From Bactericera cockerelli (Eukaryota; Arthropoda; Insecta; Hemiptera; Triozidae), in assembly GCA_024516035.1 (NCBI GenBank), contig CM044961.1, forward strand, positions 33,273,225-33,337,224: a stretch of 64,000 nucleotides of DNA, written 5' to 3'. Under the pieces are notes generated by a model that worked only from the letters and a program-made list of their open reading frames with translations, ran no database searches and had not been told where the DNA came from. Each line of letters opens with the position of its first letter. The stretch's first letter is position 1. The translations under genes and the position numbers were made by a program. Of this stretch, positions 60,712 to 64,000 are shown piece by piece.

Positions 60712-60963
60712 AATGGGGTTTAACGTCGCTTTCAACTGCCATGGTCATATCACGACGGGGGTTTTACCCTCCATTCGCAGGAAACTCACAAACCTGCTAC
60801 TCACTTTGACCTCACCCAGCCTGAGTGGGGCCGGGAAAAGCCAGCGTCACGAGAATTAGAATTTGAATGGTCACCCATCCAAGTCTTAACCTCGCTGGAT
60901 GTCGCTTAACTTCGGTGTTCTGAAGGGAACCGGTGTATTCAACATGCCATCGACGCTGGCTTA
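60712..60963 (-). mobile_element. SINE-F copy, long form with nearly complete 5S head
   Basis: Minus strand: gccagcgtcgatggcatgtt, gaatacaccggttcccttca, gaacaccgaagttaagcgac, atccagcgaggttaagactt, ggatgggtgaccattc, then cccggccccactcaggctgg. The order and spacing of box A, intermediate element and box C match 5S rRNA, whereas short F copies lose the box C part. The tail ends gaaagcgacgttaaacccc. Confidence 0.9.
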
Positions 60964-60984
60964 ATTTATTTGTAATTTCAATAA

Positions 60985-61260
60985 TAATATTGTTAGTAAT
61001 CACCGTGTCCGACCTTACAGGTGACCTGGGTTCGAATCCCAGTGTGCACGCCATGTGACTTCGTCACTTTTGAATTCCCTCCAATACTTACCACGCGTCT
61101 ATCACTTCATCTCTATGCCCATGTTATACAGTCGACCCATGCCTCTTGAGGAAAAGTGAGTAACTGCTTTGATGTAAGCAGCCACCAGTGGCGGAATTGA
61201 TACACAATATTTTAAAATAAATAAAATGGAAAAGTCCTATTATTCTGTGCTACATATTAG
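60985..61260 (+). mobile_element. H-family SINE
   Basis: Caccgtgtccgaccttacag, B-box ctgggttcgaatcccagtg, then an insertion-like segment, atgcctcttgaggaaaagtg, agtaactgctttgatgtaag, cagccaccagtggcggaatt, ending agtcctattattctgtgcta. Confidence 0.7.
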
Positions 61261-61309
61261 AATAGTGATATACCTAATTACACAAAAAACATATTTTTTA
61301 TTTATTTAT

Positions 61310-61466
61310 TAAATTGAGCTTATGTATTTTTTTATACAAAACAATCATTAACAATATAAACATAAAAATACAATTTGAAAATATATAGATAGGTACAAAA
61401 AGACATAGATAGAAGAAAATATTTTAATATTTACAGTTGTTTTGTAATCCGGGGCGAAGTTACAAA
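61310..61466 (-). mobile_element. J-family dispersed repeat
   Basis: Acaaaacaatcattaacaat to cagttgttttgtaatccggg, gcgaagtta. Parallels 37498-37735 without the long T run. Confidence 0.5.
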
Positions 61467-61637
61467 TTGAGAATTAGTAAACATAAATGAAAGAAAATGA
61501 AGACAAGATCTTTTGATGAGTATGCTGTGTGTCAAGTAACCAGTTAAAGGCTGGCAGTTCATTTTGTTTGTTTGTTAAATAAAAAATAAAATTATAAAAT
61601 TTATGCGAGGTTTCTGAAAGTCCTAAACATCCATGCT

Positions 61638-61706
61638 GTTCCTCTCAGTTGATTGGTTCGATGGTAACTTGGTAAACACTATTAAAAAATTGTCTGTTAA
61701 TAAAAA
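61638..61706 (-). repeat. Extra flank shared with the SINE-A locus at 25336
   Basis: Cctctcagttgattggttcg, atggtaacttggtaaacact, ttgtctgttaataaaaaaca lies beside the SINE-A tail in the same arrangement as at 25336-25406. Confidence 0.7.
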
Positions 61707-61911
61707 ACACTCATTAGTAGAAGGTAACCACCAGGTGAGGTTAATGCTCAAAGCATTTTCTACCACCTAAAACTCAGAGTCTTATTATTATGTTGTCACA
61801 AACTCAAATTAATGAGGAAAAATTCATGCACTGGGTGGGATTCGAACCAACGGATCCTTACACTACCTGGATTACCAGACTAGCGCGTTAACCACTTGAC
61901 TACCAGTGCAT
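61707..61911 (-). mobile_element. SINE-A copy, full length
   Basis: Actcattagtagaaggtaac, accaccaggtgaggttaatg, gggattcgaaccaacggatc, gactaccagtgcat. Confidence 0.9.
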
Positions 61912-61966
61912 GATAGTGGAAATTAAAATGGAGAGAAGACTCTTTGTTACATTATACAGGGTGGGG

Positions 61967-62811
61967 CAAAAGTCTGGAAACCCCTGAATAACTTTCGAAT
62001 GGCTTCTTCGGTAAAATTAAAATTTTGTAAGGTAAACCGGGCTAATAAGACCTTCTTTAAGAGTCGGGTCGATTTTTGTTACCGGCCCCCATGTTGGGGC
62101 CAGGGGGGCCAACTTCATTTTTTTAAATACGAACCCCCACCTTACAATACATTTTTGGAAAGGTCTTCAAATAAGAAATACATTGGTGCAAATTTTATTT
62201 TTTTAATATTATTTTTTTGCAAATGGCGTCCAACTTTGTGTATGCAGTAAAGTCTGGAAACCCCTGAATATCTTTCGAAAGGACTTTCTCAGTAAATTTA
62301 AATTTGTGTACGATGATTCTTGGTAATTAGACCTTATATTAGAATTGGATCGATTTTTTTTTTCTGGCCCCCATGTCGGGGCCAGGGAGGTCAACATCAT
62401 TTTTTTTAATACGAAACCCCACCTTGCGATACATTTTTGGAAAGGTCTAATTACCCCGACTTATCGTGCACAATTTTAAATTAACTGAAAAAGCCCTTTC
62501 AAAAGATATTCAGGGGTTTCCAGACTTTACTGCATACACAAAGTTGGACGCCATTTGCAAAAAAATTAATATTAAAAAAATAAAATTTGCACCAATGTAT
62601 TTCTTATTTAAAGACCTTTCCAAAAATGTATCGCAAGGTGGGGGTTCGTATTTAAAAAAATGAAGTTGGCCCCCCTGGCCCCGACATGGGGGCCGGTAAC
62701 AAAAATCGACCCGACTCTAAAAGAAGTTCTTATTAGCCCGGTTTACCTTACAAAATTTTAATTTTACCGAAGAAGCCATTCGAAAGTTATTCAGGGGTTT
62801 CCAGACTTTTG
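61967..62811. mobile_element. Nested palindromic element, 845 bp
   Basis: Ends caaaagtctggaaacccctg and the inverted caggggtttccagacttttg. A unit of about 197 bp (agtctggaaacccctgaata to tttttggaaaggtct) occurs at 61969 and again at 62252 in direct orientation, and inverted at the right, with spacer gcaaatggcgtccaactttg inverted as well. So the whole is a large inverted repeat built on direct repeats. The left flank tatacagggtgggg suggests a CAGGGTG-type DNA transposon end. No transposase. Confidence 0.75.
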
Positions 62812-63395
62812 TATATCAAAAGCTTCTCAAGGCAAATGAGACAGAGAAAAAATGTAATATTTTTAAAATATTTTATTTAATGTACTTTGGTCGTCGTATG
62901 ACTTTTTTGGCAGTTATAGTATTTTTAATATTTTATAAAAATGGAAGAGAATGCTGTTGGCATTAGCACCGCAATTGATCGAGTTTTGTTTTATTAATGT
63001 CAATTTCCATGTATGTTTATATTCTATGTAAATAAAAATTGATCTAATATGTTTAATATTTTAGTGGTGTGGCTTTATTTGGCAAAAGGCAAAAACAACC
63101 CATACCCCTACTTCGTGTGGCCTTTATGCATGGTAGAGTGGGAGATAACATCTCACTCCTATTTGTTCGGTGCTGGATTTACTATTGGTCGCTGATTATG
63201 CTGGGATCGAAGGGGCGACCTTTGAAAGGGGAACCCTCAGCTTCCCAGGCTCTCTTCAGGACATCTGCTGATTTCTGGGAAATTAAAATAACATTTATAA
63301 CAATACTGTGTTTTTTTTAAACAACATAACATTGTTTTAAGAATTCATAGAACAATAAATTGAAACAACCATACCAAACTTAAAACTAATTGTTT
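62812..63395. other. No recognised feature
   Basis: AT-rich, then less so at 63069-63320, where an 83-codon frame has no recognised domain. Confidence 0.4.
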
Positions 63396-63398
63396 TCT

Positions 63399-63432
<34 letters not shown>
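63399..63432 (-). repeat. Poly(T) tract
   Basis: About 33 T followed by ggttaggggtttagttgtgg. It could be the reversed poly(A) tail of a retroposed sequence covering 63433-63640, which I could not identify. Confidence 0.7.
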
Positions 63433-63433
<1 letters not shown>

Positions 63434-63642
63434 GTTAGGGGTTTAGTTGTGGAGTTGTCCCATGCCAATGAAAATAAACTGGTGTGACACCACACGAATT
63501 TTCTTATCACTCGAAAATAAGTCCAGTTCCGCCACAGACCTACACACGGATCAATGGCTGAAACTTTGGATTTAAGCTCTGGGGACCCTAAAACGTGTTT
63601 TGTCACTGAAAACTGACTACCGAAAATTTTGGGTGATTCCAT

Positions 63643-63674
63643 TACTTTCCTTTCTATAAGATTAGGGAAGTAAA
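63643..63674. repeat. Copy of the dispersed ctttcc hairpin
   Basis: Actttcctttctataagatt followed by agggaagtaaaa. Arms imperfect. See the copy at 37619. Confidence 0.55.
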
Positions 63675-63787
63675 AAGCTATTATGAATGCATGGAAACCC
63701 ATGAAATTGCACAGTTTAAATTTTACTTTACCTCGGCTCGGCAGTGTGAAGAAGGTCTATTTACATTAAGATTATTATTTTAAAAAT

Positions 63788-64000
63788 AAAGAGTGTTTCA
63801 AAGCCTTTTTTATTTCGTAGCCATGAAACAGGAGCTACTGACGACGCTTGTGGTCTGTCCATCCCGTAGTATGCCTCCCCTCTCATGGGCGAGAAGTAAC
63901 ACAATACTTCCCATTAAGATGCTGGGTCAACACGAGCGCACCGGAAGGTATCCCTTACAAACAACTGTAACCAAATTTTAAACACAATTTTTTTGTCGGC
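63788..64000 (-). mobile_element. SINE-G copy, cut by the window edge
   Basis: Agagtgtttcaaagcctttt, tatttcgtagccatgaaaca, ctcatgggcgagaagtaaca, acgagcgcaccggaaggtat, ttttttgtcggc. The tRNA-like head would lie beyond position 64000. Confidence 0.9.

Noticed and set aside
60712..60963. A true 5S rRNA gene
   Set aside because: The match is to part of 5S only, with substitutions, and it continues into the SINE-F body without a terminator.
826..61911. Genuine tRNA genes suggested by B-box sequences
   Set aside because: Every tRNA-like head is followed by a conserved SINE body and occurs in several copies with mutated stems. None looks like a free-standing functional tRNA with a pol III terminator.
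63069..63320. 83-codon frame
   Set aside because: Composition is not clearly non-coding, but I recognise no family and no splice signals. Kept only as a remark in the surrounding stretch.

Overview
The window looks like non-coding, AT-rich nuclear DNA of an invertebrate, most probably an arthropod. The reasons are a Ty1/copia element whose primer-binding site matches the anticodon arm of initiator tRNA-Met (the Drosophila copia arrangement), a mariner relic, Helitrons, and very dense short interspersed elements with TTATTATTATT or AATAATAAT tails. I cannot name the species. Only one stretch looks like host coding sequence: a 42-codon first exon on the minus strand at 58235-58360 with a claudin-like N-terminus. 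Almost every other open frame of 60-140 codons runs through repeats or A/T-rich sequence and is not a gene.

I sorted the dispersed repeats into families by reading them against each other; the names are mine. SINE-A has a tRNA-like head of about 85 nt (GTGCACTGGTAGTCAAGTGG) and a TTATTATT tail. SINE-B has a head resembling tRNA-Thr(TGT) and an oligo(T) tail. SINE-C begins GTCCCGGTAGCTCAGTGG. SINE-D begins GACCTCTGTGACTCAGTGG. SINE-E begins GCCAGCCTTCGTGGC. SINE-F has a 5S rRNA-derived head and shares its central body with SINE-E. SINE-G begins GAGCGCACGATTAGC and has a poly(A) tail. Composite-K has the SINE-G head, an internal 38-bp minisatellite and an AATAAA plus (TAA)n tail. H is a divergent tRNA-like family with B-box GGGTTCGATTCCCAG. 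J and L are a dispersed repeat and a palindromic MITE.

Layout: 1-12.4 kb is SINE-dense with one 135-bp tandem array. 12.4-15 kb is nearly empty. 15-27 kb holds SINEs, a minisatellite-bearing Composite-K, a compact 227-bp Helitron (19543-19769) and GA microsatellites. 27.8-30.8 kb is a SINE-C copy split by a 2762-bp Helitron carrying 146-bp and 21-bp tandem arrays. 31-38 kb holds SINE-F copies and a deleted mariner (33937-34854). 39.8-41.6 kb holds two tandem arrays. 44.9-46.4 kb is a fold-back element. 49.3-57.3 kb is a nest: an inverted-terminal-repeat element enclosing a probable Helitron, enclosing a SINE-A, enclosing a young copia element with two 255-bp LTRs that read identical. 58.2-58.4 kb is the host exon. 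59-64 kb is more SINEs and an 845-bp nested palindrome.

The only machinery of known function is the copia gag and pol, which are intact apart from a one-nucleotide frame offset inside a run of six A. The mariner transposase is broken. The SINEs and Helitrons here are non-autonomous and would depend on enzymes encoded elsewhere.
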